A stretch of 64,000 nucleotides of DNA. Origin: Macquaria australasica. Its lineage: Eukaryota; Chordata; Actinopteri; Centrarchiformes; Percichthyidae. The stretch covers positions 930,001 through 994,000 of the forward strand of contig SEMN01000141.1 in NCBI GenBank assembly GCA_005408345.1, in the 5' to 3' direction. Below, piece by piece: positions 10,036 to 22,600 of the stretch. Numbering within the stretch: the stretch's first letter is position 1; the number at the start of each line of letters is the position of its first letter. Under the pieces are notes generated by a model. It did no database searches, had not been told where the DNA came from, and saw nothing but the letters and a program-made list of their open reading frames with translations. The translations under genes and the position numbers were made by a program.

Positions 10036-12660
10036 GGCATCTGCTGCTGCTCCACATGGATGTTTATCCAGCCTGTGGCTTCCTGAGAGACACATAGTAG
10101 AACTTCTCTCCCCAGAAGCTGCCTCTCACATCACTCTGTGGGCCTGCGTGTTTGTGTGTGCAGAGAAGTCCAGATACATTTCTGTGTTTAATAGTCTTTG
10201 CATGTATTACGCACTGGCCCAGTATGTGTGCCTGTGGTGTGCCTGCGCCTGTCTAAGTATAGCATCAGTGTCTCTTTTGCATGTGTGCTAGTTTGCTCTT
10301 CCCCGTCTCCAGTTGGGTTTCAGTGTAGTGTAAAGCAGCACGACCCCTTTAGCAGGCTGGTGGTTGTGCTCAGCCCTGAATGAGGGGGAGGGTTGGAAGT
10401 GGATGGAGGGATGGTGGCAAACAGAAAGGATGAGTGTTTATATTTAGCTCCATGTACAATCAGTTGGGAGGCCAGACTGAAGATTCAAAGCACTGCTTAA
10501 TACTTAGAGTACATAATGTTAATACACACTGACCACAGAGTAGTTGACTCGGAGCACAGAAACCGTGTTCAGGCTAACAGCAGCTACGGCATGAGAATTG
10601 CCTCTCAAAATGGAGAGGCTGCAACACAGAGCAGAGAGCTCTGTTATGAATATTTGAAGCAGCCATATCGCTAGGCTCCTGGTTGTTGCTCGAGGGGGGA
10701 AACATGGGTGCGGGCACGGAGTGGTTGGCAGTGCACAGAGGCCGTGATGGAGGGGGGTGGCGGGCAGTGGCGGAGGCAGCGGCCCGTCCTGAGGCTGGCA
10801 GCAGGCGGCTCAGTGAATGAAAGCAGGGCAGGTCATGTGTGGGTGGGGAGGCGGGACTCTCCTGCTGCTGAGACAGATGCCATGGTTGTTAGGCTTAATT
10901 TCTTCTGCCAAGCACCACCCAGCACTGGCCAAAAACAAACTCAAATGCTTGTGGCTAGTGTGTGTGTGTCTGTTTGTGTCTGTGTGTGTGTGTCAATAGA
11001 GAGAAAGAGCACTGTTTGATTCGGTATCAGGCTCTACCAGGAGCACACACAAGCAGAGCAGTAATCGTTTACTGTTCAGTCCCGTCCGCCTTCCGTCTCC
11101 TCCTCTGTTCTCTGAGTCTCTTTCTTGGTCCTATCTCCATTTCTCACTATCCATCTTCCTGACTCTTTCTACTCTGTCTTTCTTATTCTCTCTCCATCTT
11201 TACTCCATCTTTCCCTCTGCAGCAAAGCTGGCTCCCACTGCAGTGAAAAGTAAAAAGGCAGAGAGAGGGTGGGGGGCACAGAGAGACTGAGAGAGAGAGA
11301 AAGCAAAGTGAGAGATGAAGAAAGAGCAGTTTGGTATTTGGCTCAGTGTTGCATTATTGGCTCTGGTTGATCTGATCTGAGCAGATTACAGGAATACAAT
11401 ACTAACAAATCACCGTTCTGCCTCTTGAGCCTCACACCCTGTCACTCGCACACAAACACAACACACAAACGCTGACTCTCTCTCACACACAGACACACAC
11501 AAACTCGCACCCTCCCCTGAGCCGACACCCACACCTGTGGCCTGTCTAGCCATTCTGTAGTCGCTCCTCTTTATTCCTAACATTACATACAAAACCAACA
11601 CTCGAGCGCACACATCATTCCCCACACCGCTGCCTTCCTTGACAAGAGGCATCACCCATGCAGCAAGACATAATTACCTCTCGATTAATAATTACTAAAA
11701 TTAATACAGCAGCAAAAAAAGACAGATTCTAAAAGCGGAATGCATTCCAATTTACCCACATAATGTGTTCATTATAAATGAACACTTATTTCTTCTCCTC
11801 CACATGCTCTATTGCTCTTTCTTTCTCTTTACTCCTCTCTTGACTTCTCTCAGCCCAGCTGGGTTGGAGGCTGTTGGGATGGGGGCGGGGCGGCAGCCTG
11901 TGCCAAGGCCAGTGCGACATGTTTTGACTCTTTACTTACACATTAATTCAAGTATTGATCATGTTTGTGTTAAGCGCAAGGAAAAAGAGAGAAGGGAAGT
12001 CAGAAAAACCCCAAACAGAATTCATCAACAATTCAACAGCCACCATTGCCATTCAGGAAGCAAAAGTGCTGCTTGCACACACACACTGGCACACACCCCT
12101 CAACACATCATACATATACTTATACACCTATATAGTAGACAGAATCAAAGCATCATAGCAGCCTCCAAACCTAGCTCCCACCCCATCTCACTGACACATG
12201 CGAACACAACCACCACCACATTCATTTCATCTCTGGCACAGCAGGTCTTTGGATGCTGATCCATAAACATTGATTCACATTTTGACAATACTTATTCATT
12301 TATCTATTTACTCATTCATTCGCTTATACATTTCAATTCAAAGAAGTGCCAGCTGCTGTGGCTGAAGTCTGGTACAGTAATTGATTGACTCATGTAGGAT
12401 TTTAGTTTTTTCTTTTCACTCATTGGACACAAAAATAAGAGCAAAGTTTCTATTGTTTGTTGTGGAAGACTGTGCTGCTCCTGTGTATTTTTCCATCAAT
12501 CAAAAGGAAAAAAAGTACTCTCCATCTCCTGCTGTATTATGGATTGAGGCATTGACATTTTATAGTCTTAACTGTAAGTTGTCAATGTAAGAGTTTCTGG
12601 AATAAAACAGAGTGAAACTGCAGAACAATTGCATTACAGTGCTTTAAAAAACAAGAAACT
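10036..12660. other. Non-coding stretch, no gene seen
   Basis: Holds a G+C-rich segment at 10690-10870, a (GT)n-like tract at 10960-10993, a (GA)n patch at 11265-11330 and CA-rich patches at 11440-11515 and 12080-12130. A good acceptor (CCCTCTGCAG at 11213-11222) has no paired donor in an open frame of useful length. The segment from 12230 to 12600 is AT-rich unique sequence. Confidence 0.4.
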
Positions 12661-12678
12661 GTTGCACATGTGCATCAC

Positions 12679-12719
12679 ATTACAAATGCTGTGCTGCCAT
12701 TGTGCAGCACAGCAGTAAT
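12679..12719 (+). other. Perfect 11-bp hairpin with extended stem
   Basis: TGCTGTGCTGC (12687-12697) and its exact reverse complement (12704-12714) flank a 6-base loop CATTGT. Beyond a 3-base bulge the stem resumes with ATTAC (12679-12683) pairing with GTAAT (12715-12719), giving 16 base pairs. It lies immediately before a (CA)14 array. The stem is shorter than a typical microRNA precursor, and no known microRNA is recognised. Confidence 0.55.
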
Positions 12720-12721
12720 CT

Positions 12722-12749
12722 CACACACACACACACACACACACACACA
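12722..12749 (+). repeat. (CA)14 microsatellite
   Basis: Pure CA dinucleotide array directly downstream of the hairpin at 12679-12719. Confidence 0.95.
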
Positions 12750-13860
12750 GCACACAATGGTGAAAGCACTACCAAAGCGCGTCATGGTGTCTGGGTGGTA
12801 GACAGGCTTCGGAGACAACAACGGTGAAAATTAAATTCCATTTAAGGCTAATCCCATTTCCAACCTCTGCTGAGTCTCACTGCTATTGTGACAGTCAAGG
12901 AAATCTGTCTCAATTGTTCCATTGCAGGAATTGATGGTGAAACACGATACAGCATAAATAATGGAGCTTGATCACCAAGAGACAGGCCCTGAAGGAGACT
13001 ACGACAGGGTCAGACAAGCATGCTGCAGCCAAGGGTTGTGGAAAGGGCATGAGACAGAACCATGCCAGACAAGAAGGTGAGAGAGACAGGCGAAAGCTGG
13101 GAGAGAAGAGGGGACAGCAAACAATGTGTGTGCACTTATGCCGTGCTAATTCTCTTGACACGGGCAGTATTGTTTTGCTGCTGCTGTTACTGACAGAGAT
13201 GAGGTGAGAGGGGGGAAGAATTTGAGTGTTGCGCAGGCTGCAGGACAGACAATAGCCTTGTCCCTAACGTCTCTACATCAAAACGATGCCAGTGTCACAC
13301 ATATAAACAAACATATACACACACTTCTTGGCGTTGAAAGGGAATCGGCCATTGGCATCCCAAGGGAAAGAGAGCAATAATAAATTATCTTGCTGCTCTC
13401 TAGTAACAGCTCCTCTCTAATCGAGCACTGGCATCGCTTAGTGTTCCTCTCTCTACGAGAGTAAATATACTCATCTATTACATGGAACAAAATGGTTCCC
13501 AGTTACAGCGTGCCAAAAAAGTTGGGATTATCATTTAATAGAGTTAAATCTGAACACATAACATGAAATGAGGTGTTCAAAAGAGACAGGAAAGATGCTC
13601 ATCCCCTGGGCTCATCTAAAATGATGTAGAAACGACAGGAGACTGACACATAGGGATAGATACGCAAACACTATCCACCTACTTTTCAAATTTGCATTCA
13701 TTTCACATCCAACTCGAAATTCACATCCAATTTTACAGTCAGTTCACGTCCAAGCTGGCACTCAAATTCAGCCACTTGTGCATGCAGCCTGTATTCGCGG
13801 GTCAGTGTGGTTAAAGCTGACACTTTCTGTCAACACACCCATCACTAACCCCCATTACTC
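12750..13860. other. Non-coding stretch, no gene seen
   Basis: Unique sequence. An ATG at 12961 opens 39 codons up to an AAG|GTGAGA donor-like site near 13077, but the peptide is not recognised. Three loose copies of TTCACATCCAA (13702, 13720, and 13743 with one change) form a short imperfect repeat. Confidence 0.35.
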
Positions 13861-14335
13861 GCTCACTTAGTCTCTTCCATCATGCCCCATCATGCCTCAC
13901 TCATTCATTTGCCCGCACGCGCACACGTGCACCAACGCCCCCGCAATCTGCACAAACACGCAGTCATCACACACTTGTTTATTCAGCAATTTGTTCATTT
14001 CCTCAGGCCGTCACTTGATCCCAATATCCTCACCCACTCTTTTGACGTTCGTTCATGGTCCCAGCCTCTTGTGCTCTCATCTGGTCCCCTGATCTCTGCC
14101 ACAACTCCTCAGTCACATGCTCGCACTTACTCTCACCCACTCGCTTCTTCTACTTCTCACCCATTGTTCCCAGTCACACTCTCTCTTCCTCTCTTGCCGT
14201 CTCTGTCACACACTGCACATCCAGTCTTTCCCTCCCCTTCATTAACCCCCTGGATGACACAGTCCCTCACCTCACCTCTCTGTTCATCCTCCATAACTGT
14301 CTCCCTCTCATTATAGATTGCCTCCACCGATTCCA
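13861..14335 (+). other. Pyrimidine-rich domain
   Basis: About 470 bases of C+T-rich sequence on the plus strand. The three overlapping plus-strand frames here are His/Pro/Ser-rich and owe their length to the lack of stops in this composition. Confidence 0.55.
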
Positions 14336-17300
14336 ATAAAAGATTTAAGAGCTCCTTCAAGTGTTAATCAGGTTGTCATCCGTGCAGCCAAAATCAGAGG
14401 CTTGATAAATAAAGGCTTGTCTCTGTTGGCTAGCGGCTCACTGTGTTTAAATAGGTGACACCGGAGTGCATTCTGAGCACACCAGATCGATGCCAGAACC
14501 CCTGGGGTCCCCTGAAACGGTGAACAGAGACAAAGCTTAGCGCTCGCTAATAATGCAGGGATAGTCAGCTTGCTCCCTATTTTCAGAGGAACTATCCCTG
14601 GGCTTGTCCTCCACTACCCTCGCTCTTTTTTTTTTCCTCTTTCTCTCATCACGACAGGCCTTTTCAACTCGCCAGTTGGCAGAACTGCATAAACATAGAG
14701 ACCCAAAACCTTCATTTTCGTACATTACACAGAAGGTTAAGCTGTTGCGCTGACGGAAGTGCATTAAAAAATACCAACAGACACAACAATCACTTCATCT
14801 TCAATCATCTTCAATCCCTAACCAGCATACTCTCTGCTGTCCAATCATCCCATCACATCCCACTACGGCCAATTTGCCGCTATGCCTAATCTCTCCTCCG
14901 CAGTCAAACTGTTTGCCATCACTTGAAATAGCATCACTCGAAATCACCCGCCACGCCATATCAACAAAACTCCCGCCCTCGTCCAATATATTCAGCACCA
15001 AGCCTGGCTCAACAGACATGTGCTATCACTGACCCATGCCTACACATTACTACAACACGATGCTCCTCCTCAACTCTCCTCAGCCCCCTACCTCATCTCA
15101 CCTTGCGTCCACTTACATTCCCTCCCATGAAAGTTCTACACCATGCGATGGCAATATAAAGGTCCACCGCTCCCTCGGTGGTTCTTTGCCTCGCTTTGAT
15201 TTTCTGTCCATCAAGGGGGCGTGGATTAGCGGTCTCTTGTTTATCTGCTCGTCAGTTTTATCTATCTATCACTAAGCCATCCGCTGTGCTGCAGCGGCCT
15301 CAGCACTGCATTAATCCCCTATCAGCCAGCCAGCCATCCATCACCCCGCTGTCTATCACGTCAGATCCATCATCCGCCCATCTGTCTCACACTGCCCATG
15401 CTCGGAGATGATCTCCTCGGAGAGCTCCACTGGCGAGTCACAGAGGGTGGAGGAGACAGTGGGGCATTAGAGGGAAATTAGAGGGAAATGCAGAAACAGA
15501 AGACAGGGAGAGAAGATTATACCCTGCCCTTCCCTTCCCTCTCCCTCTCTCAGCCTGCATCCTGCTGAAAGCATTCTCTTCATGTCACTACATGCTTATT
15601 AGCTGTTGTGTTTGTTTCCTTGTAATTTGTTTGTTTTCCTCGCCTGCTAATTCTAGCCAGTGGGAGAAGTGCCAGTAGAGGGAGAGATAGCTGCTGGGGA
15701 CGGGGGTCATAAATCCCATAAAACCCAGATGTAGTGAGAAACCCTGGCCCCTCCTTCTCCAGCATGTTGAAGCAAGGAGGGGATATTGTCTAAAGCCTCC
15801 AGCTTTAAAACAGCTCAATATCTGGGTTCATCAGGGGTCATTTGTATTTCCATCCATATCTGCTACCATCAGAAGGTAAGTAAGGGGTGCAGATGAGCAA
15901 GAGAGAAGGTGAGTGTAGGGCAAACTCGCAGAGGAAGGGGAGTCCACACAGGTACATGTAAGTGCAGGGTGCAGGGGCAAGAGAGTGTAAACAGGCACAT
16001 ATTAGGAGAACCAGTGAGCACATAGACATTTAGGTCCGTAAACTGCAAATGGTAGGTGAGCAAACAGGTATGTATGTGGGCTGAAGCACTGTAATTATTT
16101 AGACGAGTTGACAAATAGAGTCTGCGAGGGCAGAACAAATTGCTTAGAGGCTAACAGAAAGAGCACAGAAAACGAGGTTAATGTAGATACTTTCAGATTG
16201 TTAGTACAGAGAAAAAACAACCAGGTTTATGGATAGAGGAAATTTAATATGCAGTCTAGCAGCTTTACATGGACCAAAGGTAGTAGATCTGTGTGAAACA
16301 GTTCATTTAAATACACACTATAACCAGTTTACTGTGAATAACCACCTCAAGGCGATTGTACGATTATGGCTTACAGTAACTCCATTTGCTCGGTAGCCAG
16401 TGTTTACATGATTTGTTTGATGCAAAGTAGCCGAGAAACACATCTTTTTAGTGCGACAAGAAAAACGGACTATGTGTCTATGTTTTGTTGTGATGATGAA
16501 TTTACACAGTAACACAGGCCCTGTCACTTGCAAAGTTAGCTGTAATATGAAAGCCATGAAAACATGCGTTTTGCTTTGTTTACCTTTGTTTTCCAACACT
16601 AGCCATGCAGCTGTTTGTACAGAAACACCGTTTTACACAGAATCAAAACAAAAAAAAGAATTCAGAATGGAAGTGTATGCCAGAGTACAGCAAAAGTTTG
16701 ATTTTGAGGTCAGACAACTGAGGTATCCTTTCTTCACTTGTGGCTTTAATTCAACTAAGACAATCTAGTTTACATGACAGATGCAATAATTTGAGTGCTG
16801 CATTCATGTAACCTCTCTGAGTGTAAAGTAGTTCTGTGGTATAAAAGAAATTCTGTGAAAATGCTGCATAGTACTGAAGGCTAGCGTTTCCTTTTGTGAC
16901 TTTAAATGCAGGTAAGGAAACAGGCATCCACACAGTATACTTTCTAGCAATGTTCTCGTGTTGAAAACCACAGACAATACAAAACATAATGAATTACATT
17001 CAATACATTTCTTACAAAATGGAGATACCTCCCTGTCTTATTTGCCTGTAAACCTAAGGATCAGCCCCAGAGTATATTTAGTCGTTCATCTTATTAACTA
17101 TATACAGTGTAATATAATGCACAGCGGAAATGCCAGTAGAATACTGCCCTTTGCATTTGTTTGAACTTGTATGGAAATTATGACCTGAGCTGTGGTCCAT
17201 GTCATATGATTAAACAAACACATGGAGTGGGAGTTTTCATTTCTGTTGTATTTTATTACATGGCTGAGTTTACCCTCCAGTAACAAGCTACCACTGCTCT

Positions 17301-18219
17301 CATTGGATTTTTCTCTACAATAGTATATCCAATAGCATACAGTATTAAGATGCTACTGTAGACTTACATGTCAAGCCTCAGAAATTCATCATTTTCTTTG
17401 CTGGTGATCTCTCTAATCCAGTCAATTGTTTTTACCCCTATGTACTCAAATAGCCTTGTAGGATTACAGCTAGGACTTGTGAATAAAACTAGCTCTATGA
17501 ATGCGAGCAGCCAATTGACAGCTGAGATTCTCGTCTGTGTAATATCAAAATCGGTGGTCCTCCATTACACATGGAATAGGAGGAAAGAGTTGTGTGAAGC
17601 TTCTGCTTTTATCCATAATGAGCCTAAACAAACATCTCCAAACAAATGTTCTTCTTCCACATGCAGCTGAATCAGATGAGACAGCTGTCAGAAAGCATCC
17701 ATATCCATCCTGAGTTAGCTCTAATTGGAGAACTACTCTCCCTCCTCTGGCCCTATTTGACAGATACTGCTCAATCACCACACCGGTGCTGAACACTGCT
17801 CCAGCCCTACACTCTGCAATTACAAAGCATACTGCTGTTACACAATAACACACTGCACACATCCAAGCACAGTCCAAGCTCATACATGCATATACTGTAC
17901 TTTTGTGTGCATTTGTGTTTGCATGCATGTTCACATGTGGAATTATTGCTGAAGGAGCATGTGCTAAGCCTGCATGTGATGTGTCATTTTATAACATACA
18001 GTAGAAGCATGCTTTCGCATGTACAGAAAAGAAGAGGTGTAAATTGCAATTGCTGCTTTTCCAATAAAAGGGTGAAACCTGCAGTCCATAACAGATGCAA
18101 TTACCAGTTACAAAAATATACAGAGAGAGAGCGGGAGAGACACACAAACATAAACACTCGCACAACCTCATAAACACATACCTACATTATTTCGTACACG
18201 CTGAATTAATCAGCTCTTA
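14336..18219. other. Non-coding stretch, no gene seen
   Basis: Largely unique DNA. The segment 15280-15450 is relatively G+C-rich and regulatory-like. From about 16260 to 16800, TTTACATG motifs recur near both ends (16265, 16405, 16770), which may mark an old DNA transposon, but I see no clear terminal inverted repeat. A strong donor AAG|GTAAGT near 15874 follows a short open frame with a weak acceptor. Confidence 0.35.
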
Positions 18220-18610
18220 GACAAATAGCTGAATAAATACTGTGGATAACCAGATCAATATTGTACACTCAATTCATCTGAGTTCACAGAGATGTCAAAT
18301 TCTGCATAGTTCCATAGCACACTGATTAAACTGGCACCACATTAATTCAGTAAATCAATAAAACCAATCTTTCAAATAAATCAAGTCGCTTGGACGGCTA
18401 GAGCCAATTGGAGGGCAAGAACACATTAAAATTCCCTTGCTCCAACTGCATATCTATGTCAAGCAGGCAGCACACTGATTTGCTATGTGGATTCCACAAT
18501 TTGTGGAATGAAAACGATTAATCCATGAAACAATAACCAGGGTGCCAAGAAGGCACATGGTAATTCTATAATGATCAAAGACTCAATTAAATCCTTTTCC
18601 ATTCTGTTCC
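18220..18610. promoter_or_regulatory. Conserved-element-like block
   Basis: About 390 bases of unique AT-rich sequence with TTAAT, AATCAATA, GCCAATTGGAGG (18403-18414), GATTAATCC and CAATTAAAT motifs and no low-complexity runs. The dense homeodomain- and SOX-like sites fit a developmental enhancer. The claim rests on texture, not on tested conservation. Confidence 0.4.
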
Positions 18611-18649
18611 CTAAATGCCTCATGTCTGTGGCTGCAGAGCAAATGTGTA

Positions 18650-18692
18650 GGTGGTAGGTGGTGGGGGTGGGGGGTGGTGGTGGGGTGGTGGA
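18650..18692 (+). repeat. G-rich GGT/GGGGT tract, G-quadruplex candidate
   Basis: Runs of two to six G separated by single T bases satisfy the G4 pattern on the plus strand, followed within 90 bases by tandem CRE half-sites (TGACGT at 18778-18783 and 18785-18790). Confidence 0.6.
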
Positions 18693-21439
18693 ATGGAAAT
18701 GTCCAGCGTGTCTTTGTCTTAGCTGTGAGGTGACCAGAGGTTAAGCTGTGGTCTGGCAAGTGTCTTTTGTGGTCAGATGACGTATGACGTGTGGTCCATG
18801 TTCATACTCTAATAGCACTACAGGATGGGAGCACAAGTGTTGTGATAGTAATAGCTATTGAATTATAAGCGCATTCATATCCTGACAGACAAGCCAGTGT
18901 ATTTTATTAGAAATATGTCCTTCACCAGCCACTATGTTGCCTTTCAAGGTGCCCATTTTGATTTTATTCTTTTTTTAAAAACATTCCCCTTTTTTGTCCC
19001 TGTTTCAAATGAAAGTAGCAAAGCCCTCAGTTGCTAAAAATTGCTGCACGGCAAAGTAGTTTTTAGAAACAGACAAAGAAAACCAAAATTATTTCACATA
19101 ACCAGGGAAGGTTTGCTGAGCATGCACGGTCATTTTTAGCAGCATCTTACTCACATTGATACCGTTAAATCCACACCTGGGTGCTAGTTGTTGACCATTG
19201 TGCAGCTTCATTGGAAAACACAAGGCTCCATCCTCTTAATGGCATGGGATAATACAACCTCAATATCTTCGTATTGTAAGGAGAAAATCTGACATAAAAA
19301 TTCCCTTTGCTGCCTGTATCGCCAGAGCTCGCCAGCACTGCCTGTCTCTGCAACAGGGTTAGCGTACAGCTGTGGTCTGGCTTGAACCACAGGCTTTATT
19401 TACCTCATATTTAGTAGTTTGAACTCCAAGGGAGGTCCAAGATGTCCCCAAAATCAGACAACCAAGAAATTGTTCTGTCATCTTGTTTTCTCACTAGTAT
19501 TGGAAGGTAACATAGGTCACAGCATATGGACAAAAATACCTATATGATGTAACCTGTGATAAAACATTTAGGGTTACACCACAACAATGGGTGCTCTGCC
19601 ATTGAGTCTACAATGTAACATTTGCAGTGAATACTGGGTATTAATTGCAAGTAGTCAAGAGTCTTAAAGATGGGCAGAACACTTGAATTTCCTCTGTCAA
19701 AAAAAGGCTGCATTTTAAATAATATATATAATATAAAGTTGCTCTTATAAATGGTTTCATTAACAATGGATCACATGACTAAGTGTAATGTTAAAGGTGT
19801 TGCTCAAAGTGACGAACCCACAGAGTTATCACCTGACTCTGCAGTCCCGCAACTTTCCTGTTTTGGTTTAGTCTCACCGTTCTCATCAACCCCATGTCCA
19901 TATACCCACAGACAGAAAAAGCTACTGACTATTTAATAAAAAATAGTGGAGCATTTAGCAGCTAAAGTGCCAGATATTTTCCTCAGTAGTTGGTGGATAG
20001 TTGGTGGAGACCAAAAACAGAGCCAAAAGAGAGTGAATATTGGACTTATTTTTCAGATGGCTAGAAACATGTCTCCAAATAAATGCTGATACTCTGTGTC
20101 TACAGGATGTGTAAATACGCAACTGTTTGCTAACACGTTCACCGTATTAACGTTATATGGTGATATTATGTCAATGTTGTATTTATGAAAAATTGATTAA
20201 TGCAGATTTAAATTGAAATTGTGAAACTTGAGTGGTATTCACAAACCTCTAACTTAATTTTCCAAACCAAATATTGGGGATTTGAGCCAGTGTTCATCTG
20301 ATCACAAACCTATATGTACCTCAAGGTAAGTCTTATACTCTGACAGTTTGCAGCGCACAGATTAACTTGGTGTAGTGAATTGATTAAAAAAAAAAACGGC
20401 AGCAAAAAGGTTAATATGCTGTGGTGTCAGAGAGGTGAACCTATGATACCACAAGTGTGGGTAGTATTTTCCTGTGGTTTGTGTCCATGTGTGCAGAGGA
20501 GCAGAGGGCATGAGGATTGGAGAGGAGCGGCACAGGGCAGTCTCAGGTGAGCCACGCATAGTCCCAACATAATTATAATCCTTAATTAATCCACTCCGGA
20601 TGCTCTCTCTCTTTCTCTCTCTCTCCTGAAGTTCATTGCTCTAGGTGTTTATGGACTTTTTCCATCATGGTGCACCTCCCCCCTTTCTGTCTCATCTGGC
20701 ATCTGCCTACTGTATGTATTATGCTCTAGGTGTTTTTGCAGCTGTTTAAGAATATACGTGCCCTTTCACACCTCTGTCTAGGAGCTTTATCTCCCCATCC
20801 CCTCCCCCTCCTCCCCTACCTCCTCTCTCTTTTCCTTCCCTCCAACTCCCATCTTGGCAGACAAGCAAACAAACAGCTTCTTTTGGTCCCATGTTGTTTC
20901 TTGGTGTTGCCTCTTCTCACAGCTCACAGCTCGGATGCACACACACACACGAACATAGAGACGCACAAACACAAACATGCTCACACCAGTCCAACGCCAT
21001 ATACTCCAAGGGGAGTACTGCTGACACAAATACGAACCCACCAGAGCCGTCCTCTGTGGAATGACTCAGGTGAGTCTCAGGTGAACATCACTGCTCGTGA
21101 GGGCCAGACAGCCAGACACATACACACACAAGCACAGACGGAGTTCCTGTTTATGTACACGTCTCTCCTAATTCTGCTGCCTGACCAAATGCGTTGATAG
21201 CTTAGACGATGTCGAGTAACTCCTGTATTAGTCATTGAGTGTGAGGGGTCAGTGGCAGAAAGCGGGAAGTGGATCGTGTAAACAGAGGTGTAATGAAGGA
21301 ACATTGGAGTCCTGCAGCGGCAGATGAAGGGTCTGTACATGGCACTAAGCTGAAGGTAATGAGGACAAAGGTGTCAGTATTGACACTGGTAGAGTGAGAG
21401 CGCCAGGTGTGAGGAGGGGCGACGACTACTCCTGCCATT
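18693..21439. other. Non-coding stretch, no gene seen
   Basis: Mostly AT-rich unique sequence. There is a CT tract near 20606-20628 and a CA-rich patch at 20935-20955. Good donors (CAAG|GTAAGT near 20324, CAG|GTGAGT near 21070) lack matching acceptors in an open frame. Confidence 0.4.
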
Positions 21440-21690
21440 ACCACTCAGCCTCCTGCTCTGCCCGCTCTGGCCGAGCCAATTAGAGGGGCTCATCCGCCAC
21501 TCCGGTCCGTGCCCTCTGTGAAGCTATCAGAAAAACATAAGGATTGATTGGACAAGCTATTAGGTCAATTGATCCCTGTTTCCTTTCATCTGTGTGCTCC
21601 CCCTTTTTCAGATGGACAGATTGGACGTGCAAAGCTACTCCAATTACCTGAGAACAAGGGTTTAACTAAGATGGCCTGGTGGACCTTCTC
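21440..21690. promoter_or_regulatory. Conserved-element-like block with CCAATTAG site
   Basis: Unique sequence containing GCCAATTAGAGG (21475-21486), TTGATTGGACAA and TCAATTGATCC motifs. A strong polypyrimidine acceptor, CCCCCTTTTTCAG, ends near 21611. It is followed at once by an ATG and a 17-codon frame (MDRLDVQSYSNYLRTRV, then stop). A real small exon is possible but unproven. Confidence 0.35.
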
Positions 21691-22259
21691 TCCATCTTTC
21701 TCTTTGTGTGTGAGGCTTTTTTTCTAAGTTTCTCCCTTCAACTGATTTTAGTTTTTGTGTACATTTAGCACTCAATTTGTGTCAAAAGATATCATAATCC
21801 TGCAGAAATAAAGATATTGTGTCTCTGAATATGTGTTTGTGTTTGCTTCCTATATTTCTACTGGCATATATCAGCATTCACAAATTTCTCTGATTGTATG
21901 TGTGGTTTGCTATAGGTGCAGAAGGATCAGAATCGATCTCAGTGTTAAGAGCACCACTGGCATTATACACCTTTGGCAGGAGCTGTCATAACTGATTTCC
22001 TAAAATGCCAAACAACCAGCAGGGCAAGATTATATTGATTTGTGATCATCATTCTCAAGTGCCTTCAAAATTGTATCTTGGCACAAGGCCTTGACAAACG
22101 ATTAAATACATGTTAAGAAATGAAAAGTGACAAACACAGAGAGCTGATGGTATTTGAAGTTGCTTTTAACAACATGAATAGGAAAATCAGGCTAGCTCAA
22201 AAGGGCAATCAAAGCCGACCATTACAAACAGTGGTTAGACTTTGGTTGTCGAAACTGCA
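21691..22259. other. Non-coding stretch, no gene seen
   Basis: AT-rich unique sequence without repeats, CpG clusters or splice-flanked frames. Confidence 0.4.
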
Positions 22260-22600
22260 GTGACACATTTAAAAAACCGAATGAATTGCTGGTGAGGCTG
22301 ATTGGTCACATTGATTGAGCATCACTGAGTCTTTTCACTGCTGTACACCAAGTCGTCTCTCAGTCGATACACACAACCCAAATACACCAGGCACTCAATC
22401 CAATGTGTTGCTACATGGGCCCATCCAGCTAATTTAACACCCACTCCATTTATGAAAAAGAGTCCTCATCGATTTTTTCTGTTCATGTGCTCTTGTTGCT
22501 CCTGTTCATTTTCGCCATGCCGGCGCCTACACGTGCACAAGGCCGGCAGCAATTGAATTAAATTAGCGTGTGGTAAGGTTATTATAAGATTGGCTTCTCA
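22260..22600. promoter_or_regulatory. Conserved-element-like block with GC palindrome
   Basis: Unique sequence. TGCCGGC (22518-22524) and GCCGGCA (22542-22548) form a 7-bp inverted repeat around an ACGTGC core, unusual in this CpG-poor region. AATTGAATTAAATTAGC follows directly. Possible enhancer core; inference only. Confidence 0.3.

Noticed and set aside
12661..12720. MicroRNA precursor reading of the 12.68-kb hairpin
   Set aside because: The stem is too short for a typical precursor, and the AGCAGCAC-like arm does not match a known mature microRNA that I can recall.
12961..13077. 39-codon ATG frame ending at AAG|GTGAGA
   Set aside because: No promoter, unrecognised peptide, and the overlapping purine-rich sequence makes GTGAGA sites frequent by chance.
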